Below are positions 21,741 to 31,968 of a stretch of 64,000 nucleotides of DNA, piece by piece (position 1 is the stretch's first letter; each line of letters opens with the position of its first letter). A program made the position numbers and the translations under genes. Under the pieces are notes generated by a model. It was not told where the DNA came from. It did no database searches and saw only the letters and a list, made by a program, of their open reading frames with translations. The stretch comes from Bremia lactucae (taxonomy: Eukaryota > Oomycota > Peronosporomycetes > Peronosporales > Peronosporaceae), in the NCBI RefSeq assembly GCF_004359215.1, contig NC_090619.1, positions 6,424,870-6,488,869 of the forward strand. Reading direction: 5' to 3'.

Positions 21741-23020
21741 TGTAACGGGGTACACTGTTACATAAATATCATTTCCTATAATGAGAGCCATTATCATACG
21801 CTCACCCTCTTGATAGTATTCACTCACCCCCCACCCTAATTCATTGGCTAAAATTCATCAGGATTATTTTTCATCACTCACCGTACCACTCACCCATTAA
21901 GCGCGGTGACTCAATTTTAACACCTCGGCAACAACACACTTAAATTTGAGCTTAACTTATTAACCACCACAAACTGCGCAATAATACAGATAAGTAGGGC
22001 ATTCATTTCGCAAACACAGATTCAATGGATTGAATATGGATTGAATAGTTCACACACAGAAGAGTCGATAGAATGGTACTACATATCATGTGGTGACGTT
22101 GGGTGTATAATCTGGGGTGGAGCAGTCCAAGCGCGACCTTCAAGGCAAGTACGCGCATTATGGCTCTTTCTATTGCAGTTCCTATATCAACGTCGGAGAG
22201 GAGCCTTTAAGTGATTTCCAACGCGGAAAAACTGGGAAAAATTACGTCGCGTAGATCCTGTTGGCCTTACTCTTGTCCAGATCATTACTGGGCATGCATG
22301 ATACTATCCGAACCCTGCAGTACATGGTCAAGCAATGCACTTTTTCGATGATTATTAGCAATTTAGAAAGCTAATCTGACTTTTTTTACCTTTTGAGTGG
22401 ATTGAGTGGTAGTGAGTTGAGTGGACTGTTTGATAGTTAGTTGAGTTGTAGTAGTTGTTAAAAGTGAGTGAATATTGATTTCCGTCTAACGTCAACTGAT
22501 GTGAATATAAGTCAATGGTCTTAAGGAGTGAGCGAATACTATCAAGAGGATGAGTGAATACTATTGTCTCCCATTACAAATTTATTTTCTAAAAAAGAAA
22601 ATAAATAAAGAAGTACAAAATTATTATCTTATATTAATTTTGACTTGAAGTTCCAACGTAACTCAATTCAAATATACTGACGCAATAAGACATTAGTTAA
22701 TTGATTGATTTATTTAAGTTTAAATCAACCCGGCAATCGTTACAAGACACGATAAGGCGGTGGGCAAAGAGGCACTTACAAAATTAGTTATTTATATATA
22801 AGAGCCGATAGATAGAAGATCGTTACAAGAGAACGCAATGTATAAACAAATTACTTTTTCTTTATACTTAAGCCTTAGTATCGACCTTTAGTAGCTAAAA
22901 TTCCTTAGCTACTTGTATCCTTCCTCTGCACGTGAAGTAATCGAGGCACCCCACCTTCACTGTAATAAGTCTAGGTTGACTAGTACGGTTGTTAGTATTA
23001 GCAAAAGGTACCTGTTAGCA
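21741..23020 (+). repeat. solo family-2 LTR, split by a TIR element
   Basis: Begins TGTAACGGGGTACACTGTTACA-like and ends AAAAGGTACCTGTTAGCA. LTR sequence stops near 21790 and resumes near 22571 (AAATTTATTTTC...AAGAAGTACAAAATT). With the insertion removed it is about 500 bp, the normal family-2 length. No internal region follows, so it looks like a solo LTR. Confidence 0.72.
21794..22570. mobile_element. non-autonomous TIR DNA element, about 0.78 kb
   Basis: Inverted ends contain CTCACCCTCTTGATAGTATTC on the left (21801 on) and its near reverse complement on the right (GAATACTATCAAGAGGATGAG, 22526-22546); the similarity spans about 40 bp with mismatches. CCATTA occurs at 21788-21793 and 22571-22576, a possible target duplication. 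I see no transposase frame, so it is MITE-like. The superfamily is undetermined. Confidence 0.65.
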
Positions 23021-24816
23021 CTTCATGTTACGTTGAACGGCCTGCGCACGTCCCATTTAATAGGAAAACCTGAAATTACGGCAAATAAAAGGTATGTTCT
23101 GACAAGCCTTTTGATCGGAAGGATAAGCAGACTAGTGCTTTTGAGCAAAGTAAGAATCACCAAAGTTAAATGCTTATCAACATATTGAAAGGTATAATTC
23201 GAATGGTGCAGACACTGCGGCGCAAGCGTCTCGAGCTTTCACATCGTAATTGTATCGAGGTCTTTACAAGCAACAAATGCAGCCTCCTCCACACCAGGTC
23301 CTGCATTGAGCCCTTAATATCTCGTCCAGTCCCTTGTGTCCCACAGTATGACTGCGTCTTGCAAAGCCGCAAGAGCCAACTGTTCCGAATTTAAAAGGGC
23401 ACACGCTGAGCTAGCATTCGATGACCTCGAAGCGTACTGATAAGCGTCTGTCACTACCCGTCGACACAGCGAGCATTCTCGTCCTCGCAAGTCACAAGCA
23501 ATTATGTCTTCCACTTGGAATTAAAACAGCAGCTAATGACAATAATAATAAAGATAGGCACACCTACGTGCTGCACTAATGAGAAGCGATTCATTGTTAA
23601 GAAAAGAAAAGACGCGGCCATATTCGTCAGCAGCCCCATTCGACCCTTCTAATAAGTTAATAAGCATTTCATGACAAAACCCACCCCAGCTTCAAACGGG
23701 GTTATTTTAGCCAAGCAGAATGCCTAAAACTTTGGTGGGGCGAGTTGCTTTCGTAAAATTGCATTGTGTGGTATATCGTGCAATGTTTAAGTAATTTAAA
23801 AAAGAATGCCGGTATATGTACCTCAGCTTTTTGGTAAATGTACCTCACCCCAAATAATCGTTACAACTACAGCCCAATGAGGAAGACCTTGAAAATGCCC
23901 GCCTGGCTTCGCGGGAGCTTTCTTCCGCAACAGCTTCGTAAGTTCTATATTTGCATTTTTAAATTGAAGTTGAAGACACCTTAAAGTTAGAAAAAATGTT
24001 TATTGTCTATTGTGGTTACTTAAGGTGCTTATTAGTTAGATCTTAAAAGGGTTTTAGATTGTTTATGTTCTGGATTGAGGACAAGTGCGTGAATTGTGAC
24101 CAATTTCTTTGCACGTACTACAATGATGCCTTGCTAGCATTGGTTCTTGAAGTGACCTTTCCACATATTCAAAGGCAGAAGGATTCTGGCGAGTGGATCA
24201 TGTAGGTCTGCCAAGCGGTGAACTAATGCCAGGGTTTGAACTATCAAATCTTCATCTAAAACACTTTGAAGGGCACGCAAAAATTGAGGTTGCTGATGCT
24301 ACAACAGCATCTCATACCTTCTTCTAATAAGTATCAGCAAATCGTAAAATGTTCTCTTCTACTTGCTGCAAGAAGTGGCTGGTTGAGCCACTAATGCTGA
24401 CCAAATCCCCAAATGGCGTCAAAACACCACCAGACAATAGCATTGTTCGAATGAGATAAATGCAGGGAATGCCTATAGTTAGTGTTAAAATGTTGCTGCA
24501 GGGCTCACAAGATTTTTCAGTAGAGGGGTACTAAAGCCAATTTAAACAGGCAAAATTAGTATGGAGATTTAAACTTCATCTACAGGGATTAAAGCTATGT
24601 ATACTGTTTCGATGTCAATTTTAATGCATGCTCGAAATTTTCTTTTCGACATTTGTCCATAAAAGATTCTTGTGCTCAAAAAGGTTGTGCGTTGACTGAT
24701 AATTAATGCTTTGGCTGAGGTTGACTTCTGCTCATCACATGCTTTCTCAAGCAGTACACAGACACGAAGCATGTCACCTGTTGGGACCCGTATGCATCGC
24801 TTCAAGACAGCATGGG
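23021..24816. other. non-retroelement stretch with possible host-gene relics
   Basis: There is no LTR-element signature over 1.8 kb. A minus-strand frame 23514-23314 reads ACDLRGRECSLCRRVVTDAY and later LALAALQDAVILWDTRDW; after its stop, the same frame goes on as GLNAGPGVEEAAFVACKDLD. On the minus strand 24810-24569 (AVLKRCIRVPTGDMLRVCVL) and about 24290-24130 (FLRALQSVLDEDLIVQTLAL) also look protein-like. These may be decayed exons of ordinary genes. I cannot name the families. Confidence 0.35.
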
Positions 24817-25232
24817 TGTAACGGGACACTGCCGACTCGTACTGCTTCAGTGCAAGTGGTGCCATGTCACTTCACGTACACTAATACGTACAAAGAAAGA
24901 CTCTCTTTAAAACACTTGCGTTAAAGAGGGTTATCAGTAAACTGCATTTAATATAATTAAGCTCTTCTGTTTCTATCTATTTAATATTAGCTTAGTTATA
25001 TACTAATACAAAACATGTAATGAAGTCTTATTTAACTCTCTCTTCGCACGCGTCCAGTGCTGACTGGACAGCGGAGCAAGTGAATATAATGGCCTATAAT
25101 ATTTGCCAATGGATAAGCTTTCCGAATATTACTATGTAAAGTAATATTCTCCAAATATTATCTATCTTGAAGATAATATATTAACTAACAACTTTTAAGT
25201 GTTATTATCATGAAACGATACACCCCGTTACA
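24817..25232 (-). repeat. 3' LTR of element C, 416 bp
   Basis: TGTAACGGGACAC to CACCCCGTTACA. It is followed (plus) by CACCCCTCCCTTAAACG, whose minus strand is the purine tract. It lacks the first of the two U5 hairpins present in the other family-1 LTRs, and is diverged from the 5' LTR, so the insertion is old. Confidence 0.85.
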
Positions 25233-25349
25233 TCACCCCTCCCTTAAACGACAATCACTCAGACTGTCATTGAATAGAGTGGTCACTATGAGACCACTTA
25301 ATTAAAAACAATGTTGATTGGTCAGAACCATCATTTTCAATTCTATCGC

Positions 25350-26860
25350 ATGGTAAGCGAGTCCATGCGGTCAGCGAATCGTGCGGAATCTTCGACTGCG
25401 GTACATGCAGCCGCGGGCGCCGCATTATTGTCTCTTGCGGCAGACATTTCGCCTGGTAGTATCATCTTCTGCCGCAACAATATATGTTGCGGGTTCACGT
25501 GGTGAATCACCACGTGAGTTCGCCCCTCTTTGGCGGTCGACTATGATTGCGAGTCGGACGAGATGACCGACTCGGGAAGAGCGAAACAGTCGCCTTTGTG
25601 GTACACCTGCTCCAGTGAGTACCACGCAGGGGAGTGCAGACGACAATATATCTCGTCTTGCCCCTGAGTTGAAGCCGAGGCTTTTCCCGAACGGCTAGTC
25701 AGTAGCTTGTCTGGAGAGACTTGTCCTCACAATAAATCACTCCTTTTTATTGCGATAAAGCTACATGGCCTTGATCCCAGCGCGATCCCAGCGCGAAGAA
25801 CTTTCGCGCTGAGAAAGATTTTATCTCGATGCTTTTCTTAAGCATCGATGGTACAGTGGCAACAACAAACGGGCTAAAATCTCGTTGATGCAAGCCTGGA
25901 GCGCGTTCATTCGCAATGTCAAAGACATTGGACGCGAAGCCTGGCTTCAAAGACTTAACGCGATTCTCGTTAAGTTTGAGGAACGAACTTCAACCGGTGC
26001 AAGATGTAAATTGCATCGGCTGTCTCGTGAGGCAAGACTTCCATGTCTCACGTGGGGTGATCCCTATCCGTGTTGTGTAGACAACACGAAACGAGTGAAA
26101 GGGGATGAGTATTCCCTCTCTTCGCCCTGGGGAAGGGCTCGCATCTCTATCGAGATGCGCGATGCGATTGACGTCTTGCAATGGATTTACATGTGCCAGG
26201 GGCGCGTGTTTTCCGATAAACCTTCTGATTAATCGGATGGGACTCGACATACTGACGGACGAGGCCTTCAACATTAACAATCAGCTGGGAACGAGGCTCC
26301 CAGCTGTCATGTGAAGGTGGATAACCGCGCCAGCGAACAAGATAACACATTCGCTGCCCCTTCACATTACGGTGGTTTTGGATACGTTCCGCAAGGAAAC
26401 GTTGACCACCGTGGGAACCCAACAATGGTTGTGGCGGAGCAGGGAAAATTAGATCTGACCCATGTGTCGGATCTAGAGTCGAAGATCGACAAATTCGATC
26501 GCTTCTTCCATGTATTGGAGGAGGGTCTTGATCACGAGCGCAGTAAGCGTCACTCGTTGGGACAGACGGTGCAGGCTCACCGTATCGAACGGTTGGAAGA
26601 CCGTTCGAAAAGTGCGTACTCAATGTTGGAGTACGAACGGAGTGTCACGCTCTCCGTGATGACCTGTCGTCAGCTCATCGCGGATTCGAGGCTCTTCGGA
26701 CCCGACATAAGAATCTCCAGATTCAGGATGAGAATCTGATTCTTTTAGGGTTTCCTAAAAAGGGTAGTCAGATCCGTCCTCTGAAGAAACCGCGTTCTGA
26801 TGGTACGGGCCGAGTCGACCAACGAAAAACGTAGGATGCTTTCGCATCCTTCGTGGTAAT
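25350..26860 (+). pseudogene. antisense ORF, family 1 (element C), broken
   Basis: Start ATG at 25350 (MVSESMRSANRAESS). It is open until a small deletion near 25455, and lacks about 200 bp near 25595 relative to element B. The 115-codon frame 25885-26232 contains the conserved core GREAWLQRLNA, CKLHRLSREARLPCLTWGDP, then CC, then RARISIEMRDAI. After a frame change, 26311-26739 gives NRASEQDN, then a coiled-coil segment (LESKIDKFDRFFHVLEE, ERSKRHSLGQTVQAHRIERL). It overlaps the sense chromodomain (26236-26440) antisense. The region 25350-26230 lies beyond the sense stop at 26147 or nearly so. No database family is assigned. Confidence 0.6.
26147..26623 (-). pseudogene. pol: C-terminal chromodomain of element C pol
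   Basis: A 158-codon open frame. After a linker it reads FLAERIQNHRNVKG, then YLVRWRGYPPSHDSWEPRSQL, then IVNVEGLVRQY: a full chromodomain with the conserved aromatic positions (Y, W, W). In chromoviruses this tail is known to guide integration to chromatin marks. It overlaps the plus-strand antisense frame for its whole length. Confidence 0.85.
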
Positions 26861-26879
26861 TCTATTGTGTACGCACTGC

Positions 26880-27830
26880 CTCTGCGGTGTAGTTCGCGGA
26901 ATGGCCCAATAAACTTGATAGTAGTTTACTACTACCCACATTAGTGACTACACGCTTAGGTAAGTTTACCGTAGAGAGTAGTACTCGAGGTCATTAATTT
27001 TAAATGAAAGAACGTTTTTTTTATGTTTGTCTGCGTTCCGTTTCTGACGGTCCACTGCGTTAGCAATGGAATCCTGTACGAAACGGATTACTGATTCTCG
27101 AGCCAGCAGAAATTCCTGTGCTGACTCAATTGTTTTGTTTTTTTCAGTGCGCTTTGTGCGCACTGCCATGAGAATTTTCTCATCTTCGATGTCGATTGTT
27201 TCGACATCGACATCATTTGCGTCTTTGGAAACTTCGACGCGTGATGAGCATGAGCTAGAATTGGATTTGCTCGTGCGAGTCCACCCTACCTTAAATTAAA
27301 GGATCCCTTTGATTAGGTGGGTATGCGTGGATGGCGTAAGCCATTCACGAAGAACGGTGTATGCGTTGTAGACGCATGCACCGAATTATTGTTGGCGAAT
27401 TCGACCATCGGTAAAAACTCGCTCCAATTCTGATACGATTGGGCCTTTTCTCGAAGTATCACTTCGAGGACGCGATTTTTGCGTTTCATCTGACCATCTG
27501 TCTCTGGGTGATCAGAAGTTAACATAGTTAGCCGTGTATCGAGATATCGAGACACGGATTGCCAGAACTCTGCCGTGAATATTGGATCTCTATCCAAGAC
27601 CAATTCACGGGGTAACCCATGGAGTTTAAATACCGTGTCGATAAAGACACGGGCACAACCCGGAGCCGTAATCGACTCTGGTACCGCAGCAAGATGGTAC
27701 ATCTTGCTGAATCTGTCTACGAAAACAAGGAATTTATTGTTTTTGTGGTCGTCTTCGGGAAATCCGAAGACGAAGTCTATGGATACGGACAACACTCTGC
27801 CGGAGGTGGTAGATGTTGGAGAGGTGCACG
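26880..27830 (-). pseudogene. pol: integrase core and GPY/F of element C, catalytic Glu lost
   Basis: Frame 27795-27313 (160 codons) is continuous: SIDFVFGFPEDDH (first Asp), FVDRFSKM, LDRDPIFTAEFWQS (second Asp), then TSDHPETDGQMKRKNRVLE. The family sequence has QTERVNR here, so the catalytic Glu is Lys. Downstream 27169-26966 reads VRTKRTEKNKTIES and ADRQKRNADKHKKNV, the approach to the GPY/F module, which is frameshifted after INDL. Confidence 0.85.
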
Positions 27831-28260
27831 GGATGAAGGGCTAGGGTTCACCCGTTGACATACCTCGCAAGCACGAACGTACTTGCGCAGTAACTGATAC
27901 TGGCGGGGCCAGTAAAAGTCGCGACTTGCCTTGAGGTAAGTCTTCTCACGTCCACGATGTCCACTTGCGTAGTGACGCATGGTCCGTATATACGATGAAC
28001 GAATTTTCTCCTAGGAGGTAGACCCTAAATTTAGCCAATGAATATTTCATGGCAAGGAGTTCCTTGTCATGCACTGGATAATTGCGTTCAGCTGGTTGCA
28101 GCTGACGCGATTGGTAACAGACGACGCGCTCCGCGCCATCTGTATCGTATTGCATTAACGCACAGCCGATTGCGAAATCGCTGGCGTCACAGACCACATG
28201 GAATGGTCTGTCTTGATCCGCAATCGCCAATATGGGCGATTGCATCAAGCTTTGCTTGAT
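27777..28260 (-). pseudogene. pol: RNase H and H2C2 of element C, internally deleted
   Basis: 28248-27946 holds SPILAIADQDRPFHVVCDASDFAIGCALMQ, HDKELLAMKYSLAKF and FIVYTDHASLR. The sequence then jumps to the H2C2 region (27980-27777, HYASGHRGREKTYL, CEVCQRVNPSPSS). The rest of RNase H and the tether are missing. The same junction occurs in element B near 20950. Confidence 0.82.
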
Positions 28261-29340
28261 TCCTTCAAACGAACTCTGACAATCAGCGTTCCATAACTAT
28301 TTCTGGTCATTCTTTTTAGACGAGAGAGATGAACTGTCATCTCTGCATAATTGCGTGAGTACTTGTGTAAGTACGCGGCTAAACCAAGGAACTTTCTAAG
28401 TCCCTTGACATCGACTGGAACTGGCCAGTCGGTGATTGCTTTGATCTTTTCGGGATCGGGGCGTACGCCGCGTTTACCGACGATGCATCCAAGAAGTGGT
28501 ATTTCGCTTGCAGCGAATATACACTTCTTGAGATTTGCGTACAACTTATGCTTTCGCATAAGTGTAAGAACCTGACGAACGTGAGTTTTATGAACTTCCA
28601 CGTCCGTCTAACCGTCCATGGCCCGGCTATGGACGAATACATCGTCGAAATAACTCGGTGCGAATTCTCGCACTGGTCTCAACTGATTTGTTACGCATCT
28701 ATTGAATGTCGCAGGGGCGTTACCAAGCCCCTGAGGCATAACTAGCCATTCCCAGAGCATCCCACTGGAAGTGCTCACTGCTGTGTACGGGATGTCAACG
28801 TTCACGCATAAGGATTTGATAGAACCCATCTATCAGATCCATAGACGAAAAGATCGTACTATTAGACATACCATCCATGATTACGTCTTTTCTAGGTATC
28901 GGCGTTTGTGCCGGTACCGTTGCAGCATTCAGTTTGTTGAATGCGTACACTATCCGCCACCCTCCTGTGGCATTTTGCACACAGAAGGTCGGAGAGCTAT
29001 GTTGGGAGATTGACTCCCTTTTATGGCCCGCTTCTAATCGATCGATAAAGAATTTATCGATCGCAAGTACTTGTTCACGAGGCAGTGGCCACTGCTTCAT
29101 GACACAGTACTTAGAGCCCGGTTTGAGCTCGATCTCATGTCGAGTGCCTTTCTCCTTGGGCAACTCGCATGGAACTGTTTCAGGGAATACATTCTTGAGT
29201 TCAATAAAATCCTCGTATATAAGATATGTCTTGAGTGACTCCCAGAATTGAGTAGCATATCTCTCAATCCGAGTCTTCACATCGAGGATACTTTCGACCA
29301 TCGATCTCTCAGGTGCTGAGAACTCGTTCGTTCTCTGCAA
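28245..29340 (-). pseudogene. pol: reverse transcriptase of element C, YFDD intact
   Basis: 29340-28795 (181 codons): ERYATQFWESLKTYLIYEDF, KQWPLPREQVLAIDKFF, HSSPTFCVQNATGGWRIVYA, SSMDLIDGFYQILMRER. After a frameshift, 28829-28608 gives MPQGLGNAPATFNRC and FAPSYFDDVFVHSRAMDG with the catalytic YFDD. After another, 28601-28245 gives the thumb (KKCIFAASEIPLLGC, PEKIKAITDWPVPVDVKGLR). This is the best-preserved RT in the window, disabled by two frameshifts. Confidence 0.88.
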
Positions 29341-29579
29341 AAAGTACCGCTTACCGAATATCGGTTACGTATTCGTCCTCTGTGACGAGTACGCAGATCT
29401 GCTTGATTCTACCACTATGCAGATCTCTCAAGAACCGCTTGGTAACTAGGGTTGGTAATTGAGTTATCTCCGAAGTTAACTTCGTAGGCGATCAAGAGTA
29501 TAAGCGCCTACTCTTGATCCGTCATTAACCAAGACATTTAATGTTTCGATTTCTTTCTGGGATTTATTCGCAAGCTGCC

Positions 29580-30596
29580 GAGGGATCAATCCCTCCGGAT
29601 GCTCTCGGTACTGGGCGTGGAGCACTGCACTCATAAGCGTAGTGTCCTAATTTTTCACAGCGATTTCATTTCTGCAATCGCTTATTATTGCAAAAAGCGA
29701 GATTCTCGCTTTTGACATAAGAGAGGTCCATATGCTTTGGACCTCCTAGCTCGTGTCGTCTTGGAGGACGATACGATGACGGACTAGCTTGAGCCTGTCT
29801 CAAGCTAAAGTCCTATTTTTTCGCAACGGATATTGCTTCTTCAATCGTATCCAGTTTCAAGCGGAACGGATGGGTCTTTACGGGGCCATCCGTAAGAGCT
29901 TGCATGAATACCGTAACTAACGTGTGTTCGTGAACTGGGTTGTTCGTGTACAACTCGCTAAGAGTCGTATGTGCTGGTAATAAAAACGTGAACATCACGC
30001 TTGCCTTGCTTGAGTTTTAGAAGCTATGATCGAGCTCTGAACTCAGCACTAGGCGGTTCACACGTCTGTTTGAGCCGGGCTTTAAAAGCCTCTAGCGACC
30101 CAAAGACATATGGGTCGTGCAACTTAAGGCCTAGTGCCCAAATTTTGGCACGACCGCCAACTTTGACTGAGCAAATGCGACTTGCATTTACTCGTCGACG
30201 ATGTGACGAGCCCTTCTGGCGTCGTATTAAGAGGGAGTCTTCTTCGACTACCCTATACTTAGAGATATCAATCTTCAAGGTTTCGAGACGACGCGTATGC
30301 GTCATCCGAGGTACCGGGGTCTGTACCGGTTGAAACCTCAACAGATCTGCCTGTTAAGAGCCTTGATGATTAAGCAAGGCTAGCTTTTCCTTCGGCTGGT
30401 CAAGTTCATGTTGTATGAATTTGGCGATGGCTGAATGGAGGGCATCTCTGTCCAAACCGGACAGCATGGCCAAGATGGCATCATTTCCTACGGTCGAACT
30501 CATCTGTTCGACCGCACTCCTTTCGATATCACTTAGAAAGGAGTAACTATCACGCGAAACGTGATGCGTATTTCCATTATCATCTAACATGTCCAT
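29580..30596 (-). pseudogene. gag: Gypsy gag of element C, broken
   Basis: The N-terminus 30596-30354 (MDMLDDNGNTHHVSRDSY, coiled segment LHSAIAKFIQHELDQPKE) is complete and shows the true start. 30341-30024 and 29998-29813 carry the core (GRAKIWALGLKLHDPYVFGS; FMQALTDGPVKTHPFRLKL). The knuckle region (29700-29600) is degenerate and then fuses to the protease-RT connector (protease deleted). Confidence 0.78.
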
Positions 30597-30630
30597 GTTA
30601 GATGATGAAACTGTGGTCCTTGGACGGACA

Positions 30631-31086
30631 ACAAAGTGCTACCAGGTGTAACGGGGCACTACTGACTTGTACTGCTTCAGTACAAGTCCACTTCGCACTG
30701 CCTCAGTGCGAGTGGTGCCTCACGTCACTTCACGTACACTAGTTCTGCAGAGGAAGACTCTCTTTAAAACAATTGTTTTAAAGAGGATTAAAACTTAACT
30801 GTATTTAACATGATTAAGTTCTTTTGTTTCTTTGTATTTTCTACTAACTTAATTATATACTTATGCAAAACATGTAATAAAGTCTTATCTGTCTTTCGCT
30901 TTACGCGCGTCCAGCGCTGACTGGACCGCGGCGAAAGTAGATATAATGGTCTATATCTCCCAATGGATAAGCTTCTAGAATACTACCATGTAAAGTAATA
31001 TTCTCCAAATATTATCTATATTTTAGATAATTTATTAATTAACAACCCTTAAGTTTTAACTTCATGTAACGATATACCCCGCTACA
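30631..31086 (-). repeat. 5' LTR of element C with primer site
   Basis: LTR 30647-31086 (440 bp; TGTAACGGGGCAC ... CCCCGCTACA). Primer site 30631-30644 (minus TGGTAGCACTTTGT). It is followed at 31087 by AGTCT, a duplicate of 17775-17779. Confidence 0.85.
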
Positions 31087-31700
31087 AGTCTCCGATAGAG
31101 ATCCACGATTCACGGCGAAGTTTTGGCAATCCGTGTTCCGATCTCTCGGTACACGGCTGAATATGTCAACTTTTGATCATCCGAAGACAGATGGTCAGAC
31201 GGAACGCGTCAATCGCGTCCTCGAAGAGATAGTTCAAGGTTACGTCCAATCGTATCCGAATTGGAGCGAATTTTTACGGATGGTCGAATTCGCCATCAAC
31301 AATTCGGTGCATGCGTCTTCAGCGCATACCCTTCCAGTTAGAGGAACCGACGACGCGGATGATGTCGATGTCGAAGTTATCGACATCGAAAGAGAGAAAG
31401 TCAGCAAAAGTGATGACACTATTGTTTCCAAAAAACAATGTAGCGAGGAATCCCTCGCTGAAGAAGAGAAAGATCTCATGGCGGTGCGCACAAATCGCAC
31501 TGAAAAAGACAAAACAAATGAGTCAGCAGAGGAATTTCTGCTGGCTCAAAAATCAGTAGTACTTTTGTGCAGGATCTCATTGCTAACGCATTGGACCGGC
31601 AGAGACGGAACGCAGACAAACATGGAAGAGCAACCGTTCTTACATTAAAAATTATTGATCTAGTACTACTGTCTACGGTAAATTTACCGAAGCATGTAGT
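31087..31700 (+). pseudogene. pol: integrase of element G, continued
   Basis: Resumes after the nested block with SDRDPRFTAKFWQSVFRSLG, then the 171-codon frame 31133-31648: TDGQTERVNRVLEE (catalytic Glu present), SYPNWSEFLRMVEFAINNSVH. It next has an acidic stretch rich in Asp/Glu (DDADDVDVEVIDIERE) and VRTNRTEKDKTNESAEE. After a shift it has VLLSTVNLPKHVVTN, the start of GPY/F. Confidence 0.83.
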
Positions 31701-31857
31701 CACTAACGTGAGTAGTAGCTAACTACTACCCAAGTTCATCAGGTCATTCCGTGTACTGCATTGCATAGGCAATGGGTTCACAATAGAATTTCCACGAAGG
31801 ATGCGAACGCGTCCTACGTTTTACGTTAGTCGGCTCCGCCCGTACCATCAGTACGGG

Positions 31858-31968
31858 CATGAGAATCTCCAGACTCAATATGAGGGTCTATTTCGTGATC
31901 ACAAGAAACCCTAAAAGATTCTTGTGATCACGAACTAGACCCTCATGTTGAATCTGGATATTCTCATG
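31858..31968. repeat. fold-back inverted repeat, 48-bp arms
   Basis: Arms 31858-31905 and 31921-31968 are reverse complements at 44 of 48 positions with a 15-nt loop AAACCCTAAAAGATT. In related elements (19740-19860) only the right-arm sequence exists; the left arm replaces the normal GAGGACGGATCTGACC segment. Confidence 0.88.

Larger units (their letters stand above)
24817..31086 (-). mobile_element. Ty3/Gypsy element C (family 1), both LTRs, defective
   Basis: Minus-strand element with 5' LTR 30647-31086 and 3' LTR 24817-25232, about 6.3 kb. Gag is broken and the protease is deleted: gag knuckle-proximal sequence joins the protease-RT linker near 29575. RNase H carries the same deletion as element B. 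The left flank (ATGGG) does not match the right flank (AGTCT). AGTCT instead matches the left flank of element B at 17775, so the block B-to-C has one common target duplication. Confidence 0.82.

Noticed and set aside
31240..31512. Hydrophobic, Ser-rich minus-strand ORF (90 codons) as an envelope-like gene
   Set aside because: It is the exact reverse of the acidic integrase tail; no signal peptide or transmembrane pattern that survives comparison with B and C.
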